This document shows, one piece after another, positions 1 to 8,137 of a DNA stretch of 64,000 nt. A program made the position numbers and the translations under genes. Position 1 is the first letter of the stretch. Every line of letters begins with the position of its first letter. The notes under the pieces were generated by a model. That model had not been told where the DNA came from. It made no database searches and saw nothing but the letters and a program-made list of their open reading frames with translations. This stretch comes from Rhizobiaceae bacterium. Lineage in GTDB: Bacteria > Pseudomonadota > Alphaproteobacteria > Rhizobiales > Rhizobiaceae. The stretch covers positions 1 through 64,000 of the forward strand of contig JACVCH010000010.1 of NCBI GenBank assembly GCA_016742175.1, read 5' to 3'.

Positions 1-52
1 GGCCGACGAAACGAACCCGCTCGTCCATAACCGAACACTCCTTCCACGGCAT
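1..52 (-). CDS. IS481-family transposase, N-terminal fragment (cut by window edge)
   Basis: The reading frame starts at the ATG ending at 52 and gives MPWKECSVMDERVRFVG before the window ends. This matches the conserved N-terminus of IS481-family transposases of rhizobia, which have an N-terminal helix-turn-helix and a C-terminal DDE catalytic core. Neither domain can be seen here. A second ATG at 28 lies behind GGAAGGAG, so initiation could also be there. Whether the copy is intact cannot be judged. Confidence 0.75.
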   Translation of the reverse strand, partial: MPWKECSVMDERVRFVG

Positions 53-137
53 CAACACCTCCCGCAAAGCGAAAAGTGTTACCCATGTGTCCGGTACGAA
101 ACGTCACCTATGTCTCAGGTCGTTCTAAATACAGACA
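1..137 (-). mobile_element. IS481-family insertion sequence, terminal part
   Basis: One end of an insertion sequence that continues off the left edge. It holds the first codons of an IS481-type transposase reading leftward. Upstream are two copies of a subterminal motif typical of such ends (on the minus strand CATAGGTGAC near 110-120 and CATGGGTAAC near 80-95). The minus strand reads TGTCTGTATTTAGAACG from 137, and IS481-family ends usually begin with TGT, so 137 is my estimate of the tip. The other end and the target duplication are outside the window. Confidence 0.7.
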
Positions 138-149
138 CGACACGCACAC

Positions 150-171
150 AGCCGCCCGCAGGGCGGCTTTT
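150..171 (+). terminator. Rho-independent terminator without a visible gene
   Basis: A perfect 8-bp stem (AGCCGCCC / GGGCGGCT) with a GCA loop is followed by TTTT on the plus strand. The T-run shows it ends plus-strand transcription, but no plus-strand gene exists between it and the window edge; the IS occupies that place. It may be left over from a gene split from its terminator by the insertion. It could also act on the minus-strand gene that ends at 199, but there is no T-run on that side. Confidence 0.7.
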
Positions 172-198
172 GGCGTTTCAGGGGCGATTCCGTCGTGG

Positions 199-990
199 TC
201 AGCGTCCGGTGAAAGCCGGCGCGCGGCCGTCCCGGAACGCGTTCACCGCTTCCTGGTGGTCGGCGGAGGCGTTGGAGAGGGCCTCGAGGGCTAGGCAGGT
301 GTCCATCATCTGGGCGGCCGCCTGCTTGAGTGGCGCGTTGATCGCGCGCTTGGTGGTGCGGATGGCAACCTGGGCGCCTGCGGCGAGGCGGTCGGCGAAA
401 GCGTCGACGGCGGCGTCGAGTTCTGCGGCGGGGAGGGCGTGGTTGATGAGGCCGATGCGCGTTGCCTCGGGTGCCGGAATCATGTCGCCGGTGAAGAGAT
501 ACTGCTTCGCACGCGCGTAGCCGACGAGCTGCGGCCAGATCAGTGCGCCGCCATCGCCGGCGGTCAGGCCGACCGCGACATGCGGGTCGCCAATCTTCGC
601 GTGGTCGGCGGCGAAGATGACGTCGCAGAAGAGCGCCATGGTCGCGCCGAAGCCTGCGGCATGGCCGTTGAGCTTCGCGATGACCGGCTTGTCGCAATCG
701 AGTAGGTCGAGGACGATGCGCTTGGCCTCGCGGGCGGTCTGGTCGAAGCCCTCGTCGATCATCTTCTGCATCCAGACGATGTCGCCGCCGGCTGAAAAGG
801 CGCGGCCGGCGCCGGTCAGGACGATGACGTCGGAATGCGGATCGTCGGCGGCCGCGGCAAAGATGGTCGCGAGTTCGCCATGCATCTTCTCGTCGACGGC
901 GTTGAGCTTGTCGGGGCGGTTCAATGTGAGTGTCAGGATTCGTCCGCGGCGCTCGGTGAGGATCGTCTCGTAGTTAGAGAAGTCGTTCAT
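199..990 (-). CDS. Enoyl-CoA hydratase/isomerase family protein
   Basis: A 263-residue crotonase-fold protein of usual family length. The N-terminal strand GRILTLTLNRPDKLNAV, the oxyanion-loop sequence FSAGGDI and the second loop HAAGFGATMALFCD are typical. The family hydrates or isomerises 2-enoyl-CoA thioesters; the substrate cannot be read from the sequence. It follows the esterase gene by 5 bp on the same strand, so both are probably one transcript. It ends close to the IS end and the stray terminator. Confidence 0.88.
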   Translation of the reverse strand: MNDFSNYETILTERRGRILTLTLNRPDKLNAVDEKMHGELATIFAAAADDPHSDVIVLTGAGRAFSAGGDIVWMQKMIDEGFDQTAREAKRIVLDLLDCDKPVIAKLNGHAAGFGATMALFCDVIFAADHAKIGDPHVAVGLTAGDGGALIWPQLVGYARAKQYLFTGDMIPAPEATRIGLINHALPAAELDAAVDAFADRLAAGAQVAIRTTKRAINAPLKQAAAQMMDTCLALEALSNASADHQEAVNAFRDGRAPAFTGR

Positions 991-995
991 CTCGG

Positions 996-1919
996 TCAGT
1001 CCTCGAAGCTTGCGGCGATGTCGCCCGCGATGTCGGCGATCGCGGCGAGGGCGACGTCCTCGACGGCGGGCAAAGAGAGGAAGCCGTGGACCATGCCGTC
1101 ATGGCGGCGCAGCGAAACCGCGATGCCCACCTGTCGCAAATGGGCCGCGAACTCTTCGCCCTCGTCGCGTAATATGTCGAACTCGGCGGTCGAGATCGAC
1201 ACCGGCGGCAGGGCGGAGAGCTCGGCCGGGCTTGCCGCGAGCGGCGAGGCGAGGGGATTGCCGGAATGCGCGCTGTCGCCGAGATAGCAGTCCCAGAACC
1301 ATTTCATGCCGTCACCGCTCAGGAGGTAGCCTTCCGCGAACTCGCGCTGCGAGGGGCTGGCACAGGCGGCGTCGAGCACCGGATAGATCATTGCCAGATG
1401 GCGGATGCCCATGGCGTAGTTGCCGGCGACCATCGCCATGGTGCAGGCGATGTTGCCCCCGGCACTGTCGCCGCAAAGCGCGATCCGCGTGCCGTCGAGG
1501 TCGAGCGGACCGGCTTCGGCGCGCAGCCAGCGCAGCGCCGCGAGGCCGTCCTCGAGCTGGCCGGGGAAGCGCGTTTCGGGCGCGAGGCGGTAGTCGACCG
1601 CGACCACCGCGGCCCCGGATCTTCGTGCGAGCGCGCGGCAGATCGTGTCGTGCGTGTCGAGATCGCCCCAGACCCAGCCGCCGCCGTGCATGAAGAGGAT
1701 GATCGGAAGGCCGGGCGCCTCGGTCGGACGGTAGAGCCTAAGCTCGATGTCGCCGGGGCCGGCGAGCGCCCGGACTTCGGCAAGTTCGACCGTTTCCGGA
1801 CCGGGCATGGCCGCGTTGGCGGCCCGGCGGACCTTTTCCATCGGCACATGGGCGGGCGGCGGGCGCACATGGTTGCGCGGGTCGGCCAGAAACGCTTCCA
1901 GACGCGGATCGAGCGGCAT
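996..1919 (-). CDS. Alpha/beta hydrolase, HSL-type esterase or lactonase
   Basis: A 307-residue serine hydrolase of the hormone-sensitive-lipase family. It has the oxyanion motif HGGGW (residues 78-82), the nucleophile elbow GDSAGG (Ser152), an acid in the DILRDEG segment and a His in MVHGF near the C-terminus, so the triad looks complete. Such enzymes cleave short-chain esters and some lactones. With a Baeyer-Villiger monooxygenase in the same region (16290-17930), hydrolysis of the ester or lactone product is a reasonable inference. It starts at an ATG with a weak ribosome site and is divergent from the ligase at 2076. Confidence 0.88.
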   Translation of the reverse strand: MPLDPRLEAFLADPRNHVRPPPAHVPMEKVRRAANAAMPGPETVELAEVRALAGPGDIELRLYRPTEAPGLPIILFMHGGGWVWGDLDTHDTICRALARRSGAAVVAVDYRLAPETRFPGQLEDGLAALRWLRAEAGPLDLDGTRIALCGDSAGGNIACTMAMVAGNYAMGIRHLAMIYPVLDAACASPSQREFAEGYLLSGDGMKWFWDCYLGDSAHSGNPLASPLAASPAELSALPPVSISTAEFDILRDEGEEFAAHLRQVGIAVSLRRHDGMVHGFLSLPAVEDVALAAIADIAGDIAASFED

Positions 1920-1936
1920 GTCGGTGACCCTTGCAA

Positions 1937-1966
1937 ACTTGTAAGTTGCGATACTTACGTGTAAGT
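1937..1966. promoter_or_regulatory. Candidate TetR operator between divergent genes
   Basis: In the 156-bp space between the divergent esterase and ligase genes lie ACTTGTAAGT (1937-1946) and ACTTACGTGTAAGT (1953-1966). The second has perfect 6-bp arms (ACTTAC/GTAAGT) with a 2-base centre; the first has 4-bp arms. Palindromes of this size in a divergent promoter are typical TetR operators, and a TetR gene lies at 4855, at the end of the plus-strand operon. The pairing is inferred. Confidence 0.5.
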
Positions 1967-2075
1967 AGGTTTTGTTGCTGGTGAGGACGGTAGTGTGGAT
2001 GCGGCGTCGTGTAAAGCCGTTCTCCTCCATCGCAAGGCTCGCAGCCCGGCGGTGCCGGGCCGGCAGGGAGGCGCA

Positions 2076-3776
2076 ATGAAGTCGAGCTTGAAGGAACGGC
2101 AGGAGGCTCTGGTGCGGCGCCATCCGCAATGGGTCGCCCGCACGCTCCACGAGATGCTCGACCACGCCGCCGCAAGCTTTCCCGACCGTCCCTACGTCGT
2201 GACCGACGAGCTCGTCTGGTCCTACGCGGACGTGAAGTCGCGTTCCGAAAAGATTGCCGCAGGGCTCGTCGCAGCGGGGGTGGAGCCAGGCGACCATGTT
2301 GCGATGGTGCTCGCCAACCATCCGGATTTCGTCGCGCTGAAATATGCGATCTCGCGGGTCGGCGCGACCGCGATCCCGGTCAATTTCCTCAATCGCCGCG
2401 ACGAGCTCGGCTATGTGCTGAAGCAGTCGGACGCGGCGTTCCTCGTGACGATGGACCGCTTCCGCGACCTCGACTATCTCGCCGCGCTCGACGCGCTGAT
2501 GCCCGGCTGGGAACGCGCAGGCGGGGGCGAGGCCTTTCCCCGGCTGAAGCGGGTGGTGGTGTTTCCGACCGGTGACGCGCCGGTCCGCGCGGGGGCGATG
2601 GGGTTCGACCAGCTCTTGGCGATGAGTGCGGGGCCGGCGACGTGTCCAGCCGCCGATCCGCAATCGGTCAGCGACATCATCTACACGTCCGGCACGACCG
2701 GTGCGCCGAAGGGCGTGATGCTGACGCATGACATGCTCTTGCGCGCGGCGTTCGGCAGCGCCTATTGCCGCGGCTTCGACGATGGCTGGCGCGTCACGTT
2801 CTCGCTGCCGATGTATCATGTCTATGGCTATGTCGAGGGCATGCTGACGGTGCCGTTCGTCGGCGGGGCGATCATTCCGCAAGTTCAGTTCAGCCCGGCA
2901 GGCACGCTCGACGCGATCGACGCGCACCGGGCGGTCGACGTGCTTCTGGTGCCGACGATGACGTCCGTCATCCTCGACGAATTGCGCGCGCGGCCGCGCG
3001 AACTGCCGTCGCTGCGGGCGGTGATCTCGTCGGGCCAGCGCTCGCCGCAGGGTATCTTCCGGGAAATCTTCGACCTGATGACGCCCGACGAGGTCACGAC
3101 CGGCTACGGCATGACGGAGGTCACCGCGACGACGATGGCGACGCGAGCGGACGATCCGTATGAGCGGCTCGCGGCGACCAACGGGCGGATGCGCGAGATC
3201 GGGCCGGCGGGCGAGCCGAGTCTCGGCGGACGGCTGGTCGACTACCGCATCGTCGATCCCGAGACCGGCAAGGTGCTCGGCCCGGGCGAGGTCGGCGAGT
3301 TGATGGCGAAAGGGCCGGGCGTGACCAAGGGCTATTACAACAAGCCCGAAGCTACGGCCGAGGCGTTCGACGCCGAGGGCTGGCTCCACACTGGCGATCT
3401 CGCGCTGTTGGACGCCGACGGCTACATGACGCTGGTCGGGCGGCGCAAGGAATCCTATCGCTGCGGCGGCGAGCAGGTGATGCCGACCGAAATCGAGGAC
3501 GTGCTGACGGCGCATCCGGCGGTTTTGCAGGCGCATGTCGTGCCGGTGCCGGACAGGCGCATGGGCGAGGCGGGCGCGGCCTATGTCGTGCTGCGCGACG
3601 GCGTGCCGGTCGCGCCGGACGAACTGATCGCGCTCTGCGCCGACAGGCTCGCGCGATTCAAGGTGCCGAAATACGTGCTGCCGATCCGGGCCGAGGATTT
3701 GCCGACCACGCCGTCCGGCCGTGCCCGCAAATTCCTGCTCACCCAGCGCGCCATCGAGGAGTTGCAACTGACATGA
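2076..3776 (+). CDS. AMP-dependent acyl-CoA synthetase/ligase
   Basis: A 566-residue adenylate-forming ligase that activates a carboxylic acid to its CoA thioester through an acyl-AMP. The P-loop-like motif TSGTTGAPKG is at residues 204-213, then TGYGMTE and the hinge region GWLHTGDL. The C-terminal part has SGRARKF, where the Lys probably takes the catalytic role of the family's SGK motif. The ATG at 2076 is chosen because AGGGAGG precedes it; longer in-frame starts lack this. It is first in an operon with two MaoC-like genes and a TetR gene; its stop overlaps the next start (ATGA). Medium- to long-chain or cyclic acids are possible substrates. Confidence 0.9.
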   Translation: MKSSLKERQEALVRRHPQWVARTLHEMLDHAAASFPDRPYVVTDELVWSYADVKSRSEKIAAGLVAAGVEPGDHVAMVLANHPDFVALKYAISRVGATAIPVNFLNRRDELGYVLKQSDAAFLVTMDRFRDLDYLAALDALMPGWERAGGGEAFPRLKRVVVFPTGDAPVRAGAMGFDQLLAMSAGPATCPAADPQSVSDIIYTSGTTGAPKGVMLTHDMLLRAAFGSAYCRGFDDGWRVTFSLPMYHVYGYVEGMLTVPFVGGAIIPQVQFSPAGTLDAIDAHRAVDVLLVPTMTSVILDELRARPRELPSLRAVISSGQRSPQGIFREIFDLMTPDEVTTGYGMTEVTATTMATRADDPYERLAATNGRMREIGPAGEPSLGGRLVDYRIVDPETGKVLGPGEVGELMAKGPGVTKGYYNKPEATAEAFDAEGWLHTGDLALLDADGYMTLVGRRKESYRCGGEQVMPTEIEDVLTAHPAVLQAHVVPVPDRRMGEAGAAYVVLRDGVPVAPDELIALCADRLARFKVPKYVLPIRAEDLPTTPSGRARKFLLTQRAIEELQLT

Positions 3777-4258
3777 CCGCCGCACTCAAGGCGCAGGCCG
3801 AACCGATGGAAAATCCGTCCGCGACGGCCGTGCGGATCACGAAGGATACGCCGGTCGGCTTCGAACTGATCGGCGTGAAGAAGAAGGCGGCGATCCAGCT
3901 CATGGGCTCGCGGCTCTGGGGCCGGTTCAACCCGAACCACTGGGACCCGGTCTATGCGGCCGAGACAGGGCTGAAAGCGCCGATCCAGACGGGCGAGATG
4001 TCGTCGGCCTATATCGCCGAGATGTGCGTGAACTATTTCGGCGCCGACTTTTTCGTCGGCTCGCGCATGCAGTGCAAATACGTCGCCTCGACCTTCGCCA
4101 ACGAAATCATCGCCACGCATGGCGTGGTGCGCGAGAAGACGCCGAAGGGCGAGGGCTTTCGCTTCAGGGTCGAGTTCTGGGCCGACAACGAGGCGGGCGA
4201 GGTCAAGACGGTCGGCTTCCTCGAAGTCGATGTCGGGGTTAAGGGAGAACCGGCATGA
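3773..4258 (+). CDS. MaoC-like single hot-dog domain protein (putative hydratase subunit)
   Basis: A 161-residue protein with one hot-dog domain of the MaoC N-terminal hydratase type. The hydratase-2 signature region reads GRFNPNHWDPVYA, keeping N-P-x-H but with Arg where the catalytic Asp of the SGDxNPxH motif usually sits. It overlaps both neighbours by ATGA. The next gene also encodes a single hot-dog protein, so the two may pair, like the two-subunit enoyl-CoA hydratases of actinobacterial steroid degradation. Activity is inferred. Confidence 0.75.
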   Translation: MTAALKAQAEPMENPSATAVRITKDTPVGFELIGVKKKAAIQLMGSRLWGRFNPNHWDPVYAAETGLKAPIQTGEMSSAYIAEMCVNYFGADFFVGSRMQCKYVASTFANEIIATHGVVREKTPKGEGFRFRVEFWADNEAGEVKTVGFLEVDVGVKGEPA

Positions 4259-4788
4259 GGCCCGAGCCAAGGACGGACGATCTGCGTCCGATGACGCCGC
4301 TGCAGGTCGCGCAGGAGCGCGCCTTCGTCGAAGGGCTGCAGGAGGAGTGCCAGACCTATTGGGACATGGTCGAGGTGGGCGACGTCCTGTCGCGCGAGCT
4401 CTATCTCGCGCCCGAGCTGATCATCCTCTATGCCGACGCCGTGGAGGACTACAATCCCTGGTACGAGGGATGGCGGATGAACAAGTGGCGGATCGAGGGC
4501 GAGTCGCCCTTCGGCCCGGCCATCGTGCCGCCGCTGCTCGTCTCGCATTTCGTGCTTTCGGTCCAGTTCGACCACACCAAGCCGTTCGCGATCGGGTCGA
4601 TCCACACCTTCCACGACACCGAGATCGTGGCGCCGATCCCGGTCGGCGCGACGATCCGGATCACGACGAAGGCGACCGATAAATATGTGAAGCGCGAGCG
4701 GCGGTATGTGCGCCACGAGGTGACGGTCGAGGATGTCGAGACAGGCAAGCTCTACATGACGGAAATTCGGGACATTCTGTCCCTTTGA
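4255..4788 (+). CDS. MaoC-like hot-dog domain protein, partner of upstream gene
   Basis: A 177-residue protein with a MaoC-type hot-dog domain. The signature region is EDYNPWYEG: Asp and Asn-Pro are present but the catalytic His is replaced by Trp. The upstream paralogue keeps the His and lacks the Asp, so a composite active site at the interface of the two is conceivable. It starts at an ATGA overlap at 4255 and is followed by the TetR gene after a short gap. It could alternatively be a thioesterase-like or structural subunit. Confidence 0.72.
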   Translation: MRPEPRTDDLRPMTPLQVAQERAFVEGLQEECQTYWDMVEVGDVLSRELYLAPELIILYADAVEDYNPWYEGWRMNKWRIEGESPFGPAIVPPLLVSHFVLSVQFDHTKPFAIGSIHTFHDTEIVAPIPVGATIRITTKATDKYVKRERRYVRHEVTVEDVETGKLYMTEIRDILSL

Positions 4789-4854
4789 GGCGGGGAATCG
4801 CCTAGACTGGCTGCGGAACGCGCCTCTAATCAGGTGCTTGAGGAAATGAAGGCG

Positions 4855-5508
4855 ATGGCCAAAGAAGCCCAAGGGCACCTGAAGATCCGCGACGAGGTTG
4901 CGGCACTGAAGCGCGAGCGCACGGTGAGCGCGGCGGCCGATCTCTTCTACGAGAAGGGCTACGACAACACGACGCTGGACGAGGTCGCCGAGCGGCTGGG
5001 CGTCACCAAGCCATTCATCTATGCCAATTTCGGCTCGAAGAGCGAGCTTCTGGCCGAAATCTGCGAGCGCGGCGTGCGCGCGGCGCTCGACGAGATCGAG
5101 GGCGTGCTCGCCGAGGAACTCGGGCCGACGGACAGCCTGCGCCTGTTCGGCAAACGCTATGTGACCTCGATCCTGATGAACCAGAAGAACATCGCGATCT
5201 ATACGCGCGAGGAAAAGAACCTCGAGCCGGCCGATGCGCGGCGGCTCGGCGACATGCGGCGGCGGTTCTTCGGCCAGGTGGCGAGCCTTTTGCAGGCCGG
5301 CTCCGACGCGGGTGAATTCGACCTCGAGGACGCCAAGATGGGCGCGCTCGCGATCGGCGGCGCAGTAAGCTGGTCGACCTTCTGGTATCGGCCGGAAGGG
5401 CGGCTCGAGGTCGCCGGCATCGCGGCCGAGATGACGCGGCTGATCCTCGGCATCGCCGGCGCCAAGCGCGCCCCGATTCAGCGCAAGCCCGCGGTGGTGG
5501 CTGGCTAG
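4855..5508 (+). CDS. TetR/AcrR family transcriptional regulator
   Basis: About 217 residues. The N-terminal helix-turn-helix reads TTLDEVAERLGVTKPFIYANFGSKSELL, a clear TetR DNA-binding domain, followed by an all-helical ligand-binding domain. Possible starts are GTG 4834, ATG 4846 and ATG 4855; I prefer 4855 because GAGGAA lies about 9 bases ahead. It closes the ligase/MaoC operon and converges on livG with 3 bp between stops. A likely role is an acyl-CoA-responsive repressor of the surrounding catabolic genes through the palindromes at 1937-1966 and 17997-18008. Confidence 0.88.
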   Translation: MAKEAQGHLKIRDEVAALKRERTVSAAADLFYEKGYDNTTLDEVAERLGVTKPFIYANFGSKSELLAEICERGVRAALDEIEGVLAEELGPTDSLRLFGKRYVTSILMNQKNIAIYTREEKNLEPADARRLGDMRRRFFGQVASLLQAGSDAGEFDLEDAKMGALAIGGAVSWSTFWYRPEGRLEVAGIAAEMTRLILGIAGAKRAPIQRKPAVVAG

Positions 5509-5511
5509 ACC

Positions 5512-6282
5512 CTACTCGTCGGTGCCCAGATAGGCGGCGATCACGGCCGGGTCGGAGCGAACCGCGCGCGGGTCGCCATCTGCGATCTTGCGGCCGAAAT
5601 CGAGCACCACGATCTTGTCCGAAACGTCCATGATGACCGGGATGTCGTGCTCGACGATCAGGAAGGTCATGCCCATTTCGGCGCGCACGCGCTGGATCAG
5701 CGCCGTCATGGCGGCCTTTTCGGTCTTGCTCATGCCCGCCATCGGCTCGTCGAGCAGGATGAGCTTCGCCTTCTGCATCAGGGCGCGGCCGAACTCGATG
5801 CGCTTCTGCTGGCCGTAGGGCAGTTGGGAGGGTTTTGCGTCGGCGACGTCGTCGAGGCCGAGATAGGCGAGGATTTCGCGCGCCTGCGCTTCGGCCTCCG
5901 CCTCTTCCGTGCGGGTCGCGCCGGTGCGGAACATGCCCTGCAGAAGGCCGGACGAGCCCTTGAGATAGGCGCCGACGAGAAGGTTTTGCAGCACCGTCAG
6001 GCCGGAGAACAGGGCCAGATTCTGGAAGGTACGGGCGATGCCGTGCCGTGCGATGCGGTGGGCTTTGAGGCCGGTGATGGTCTCTCCGGCGAAACGGATG
6101 GCGCCGTCCGTTGGCCTGTACATGCCGGTCACGCAGTTGAACATCGTCGTCTTGCCGGCGCCGTTGGGGCCGATCAGGGCCGTCACCTTGCCTTCGTCGA
6201 GTGAGAATGAGACGTCGTCCAGCGCGACGATGCCCTGGAAGCGCATGTGAAGCGCATCGATCTCGAGAAGCGGCCGGGTCAT
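5512..6282 (-). CDS. livG: LIV-type ABC transporter ATP-binding protein LivG
   Basis: A 256-residue ATPase with Walker A GPNGAGKTT, signature region LPYGQQKRIEFGRAL, Walker B LILLDEPMAG and the switch His in IVEHD. The sequence ARTFQNLALFSGLTVLQN is typical of LivG, one of the two ATPases of branched-chain-amino-acid-type importers. The upstream livF stop overlaps its start (ATGA near 6279). It is the last gene of livKHMFG. The context of CoA ligases and hydratases suggests the importer serves a small organic acid or amide rather than amino acids. Confidence 0.93.
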   Translation of the reverse strand: MTRPLLEIDALHMRFQGIVALDDVSFSLDEGKVTALIGPNGAGKTTMFNCVTGMYRPTDGAIRFAGETITGLKAHRIARHGIARTFQNLALFSGLTVLQNLLVGAYLKGSSGLLQGMFRTGATRTEEAEAEAQAREILAYLGLDDVADAKPSQLPYGQQKRIEFGRALMQKAKLILLDEPMAGMSKTEKAAMTALIQRVRAEMGMTFLIVEHDIPVIMDVSDKIVVLDFGRKIADGDPRAVRSDPAVIAAYLGTDE

Positions 6283-7046
6283 GCGTGCGCTCCTTCGTTG
6301 CCCACGCGCTCGGTGCCGAGATAGGAATCGCGGATGGCGGTGCTTGCGGCGACGTCGGCCGCGAAGCCGGAGAGCGCGATGCGGCCGCGATCCAGCACAT
6401 AGGCCTGTTCGGCGAAGCCGAGCGCCAGCTTGGCATTCTGTTCGACGATGAGCATCGACGAGCCAAAAAGTTCGCGCACTTTTTTCAGTTCCTCGTAGAT
6501 GGAGCGGACGAGAAGCGGCGCGAGGCCGAGCGACAATTCGTCGACCAGCAGGAGTTGCGGGCGGCCGATCAGCGCGCGGCCGAGCGCCAGCATCTGCTGC
6601 TCGCCGCCCGACATCCAGCCGGCCGACTGGCCGCGACGTTCCTTGAGGCGCGGGAAAAGCGCGTAGACCGCGTCGAGCCCGTCCTGACGCTTCGCGCTCG
6701 GCAGGATCGCGGCGCCGACGAGCAGATTGTCCTCGACGGTCAGGTTCTTGAAGATCAGGCGGCCTTCGGGCGATTGCGCCATGCCGAGGCGGATGCGCTT
6801 GTGCGGCGGAAGGGCGTTGACGACGCGTCCGTCGAAGCGGACCTGACCGCTTTCGATGCGTCCGTGATGGTGGTCGAGCAGGCCGGAGATCGCGCGGATG
6901 AGCGTCGTCTTGCCGGCGCCGTTGGCGCCGAGCAGGGCGACGATGCCGCCTCGCGGGACCGTCAGGCTGACATCGTCGAGCGCGAGCCCCTTGCGGGCAT
7001 AGCCGACCGACAGGTTTTCGACGGAGAGGATGGTGTCGTGGCTCAT
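6279..7046 (-). CDS. livF: LIV-type ABC transporter ATP-binding protein LivF
   Basis: A 255-residue ATPase with Walker A GANGAGKTT, signature WMSGGEQQMLALGRAL and Walker B LLLVDELSLG. The sequence AQSPEGRLIFKNLTVEDNL (family form PEGRxiFxxlTVeENL) identifies the LivF half. The start at 7046 overlaps the stop of livM and its own stop overlaps livG, so translation is probably coupled along the operon. Confidence 0.93.
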   Translation of the reverse strand: MSHDTILSVENLSVGYARKGLALDDVSLTVPRGGIVALLGANGAGKTTLIRAISGLLDHHHGRIESGQVRFDGRVVNALPPHKRIRLGMAQSPEGRLIFKNLTVEDNLLVGAAILPSAKRQDGLDAVYALFPRLKERRGQSAGWMSGGEQQMLALGRALIGRPQLLLVDELSLGLAPLLVRSIYEELKKVRELFGSSMLIVEQNAKLALGFAEQAYVLDRGRIALSGFAADVAASTAIRDSYLGTERVGNEGAHA

Positions 7047-8137
7047 CCGTGCCTCCTGCCGAAAAGAGCCGCGCGCAGCTTCGCGATCAGGTCGGCCATG
7101 CCGCCCGGCGCGAAGATCAGGAGCACGATGACGATCAGGCCGAAGATCATCTGCACGAGCTGCGGGCGGTGGTCGACGAGGACGGTGCGCACGATGCCGG
7201 TGGAATCGGCGGCAAAGGACGTCAGGCCTGTGATGATGGTGGGCAGGAGCAGCCAGACGGCGGCGCCGAGGAGAGACCCGGACAGCGAGCCCAGCCCGCC
7301 GATGATGATCATGGCGATGAACTGGATGGCGAAATTGATGCCGAAGACTTCGGACGTCGCGTTGGTCAGGAGATGCGCATAGAGCGCCCCGGCGACGGCG
7401 GCGATGGCCGAGCTCAGCGCGAAAGCCTTGAGCCGCAGGATGCGCACGTCCGCGCCCATGGCCGTTGCGGCGAGTTCGTGGTCGCGCATGGCCATCAGCG
7501 CGCGGCCCTCGCGCGTGGCGAGGACGTTGCGCAGGCCGAAATAGACGAGGGCGACGAGCGGCAGCAGGAAGAAATACCAGCGGATCGGGCTGTCGATCGC
7601 GATCGGGCCGATGCTCGGCTGGGCGAAGGGCACGCCGACGACGCCGAAGAAGGCGAACTGGTATTCCTGGAACAGGAAAACGACGACGTAGTGCACCGCC
7701 AGCGTGGAGAGGACGAAATAGAGCCCGCGAACGCGCAGCGATGGCAGGCCCGCGAGGATGCCGGCGAGCGCGCCGGCGATGGCCGCGCAGACGAGGACCA
7801 GCGGGAACGGCCAGCCGAGCTGCGTGCCGAAGATCGCGGCCGTCATCGCGCCGGTGGCGTAGAAGGCGGCATGGCCGATCGAGATCAGGCCGGCGCTGCC
7901 GGTCAGGAAATTCAGCGACAGCGCGCCGAGCATGGCGATCAGCATCAGATTGATCTGGGTGAGACCCAGATTGAGAAGCTGCATGTTCGACAGCGGGATG
8001 CCGAAGATCGAGCGGCTGGTGAGGACGAAGGGGGCGTAGATCAGCACGGCGAGGACGATCGCGCGCACGATCCATTTTCCCGGCGACGTCTTGGCGCGGG
8101 CTGCTGCGACGGTTGCAGGGGCGAGCGTGTCGGACAT
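7043..8137 (-). CDS. livM: LIV-type ABC transporter permease LivM
   Basis: A 364-residue inner-membrane permease with about ten hydrophobic segments. NFLTGSAGLISIGHAAFYATGAM and the EGRALMAMRDHELAATAMG coupling loop are family hallmarks. The cytoplasmic N-terminus of about 25 residues is normal for LivM. It starts one base into the livH stop codon (TGATG at 8137) and overlaps livF at its end. Confidence 0.93.
   Translation of the reverse strand: MSDTLAPATVAAARAKTSPGKWIVRAIVLAVLIYAPFVLTSRSIFGIPLSNMQLLNLGLTQINLMLIAMLGALSLNFLTGSAGLISIGHAAFYATGAMTAAIFGTQLGWPFPLVLVCAAIAGALAGILAGLPSLRVRGLYFVLSTLAVHYVVVFLFQEYQFAFFGVVGVPFAQPSIGPIAIDSPIRWYFFLLPLVALVYFGLRNVLATREGRALMAMRDHELAATAMGADVRILRLKAFALSSAIAAVAGALYAHLLTNATSEVFGINFAIQFIAMIIIGGLGSLSGSLLGAAVWLLLPTIITGLTSFAADSTGIVRTVLVDHRPQLVQMIFGLIVIVLLIFAPGGMADLIAKLRAALFGRRHG

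Noticed and set aside
1920-3785. Long minus-strand frame running through the ligase gene and into the esterase
   Set aside because: It is a shadow of the ligase in GC-rich DNA: composition is Arg/His-rich with no family motifs. The real esterase starts at 1919.
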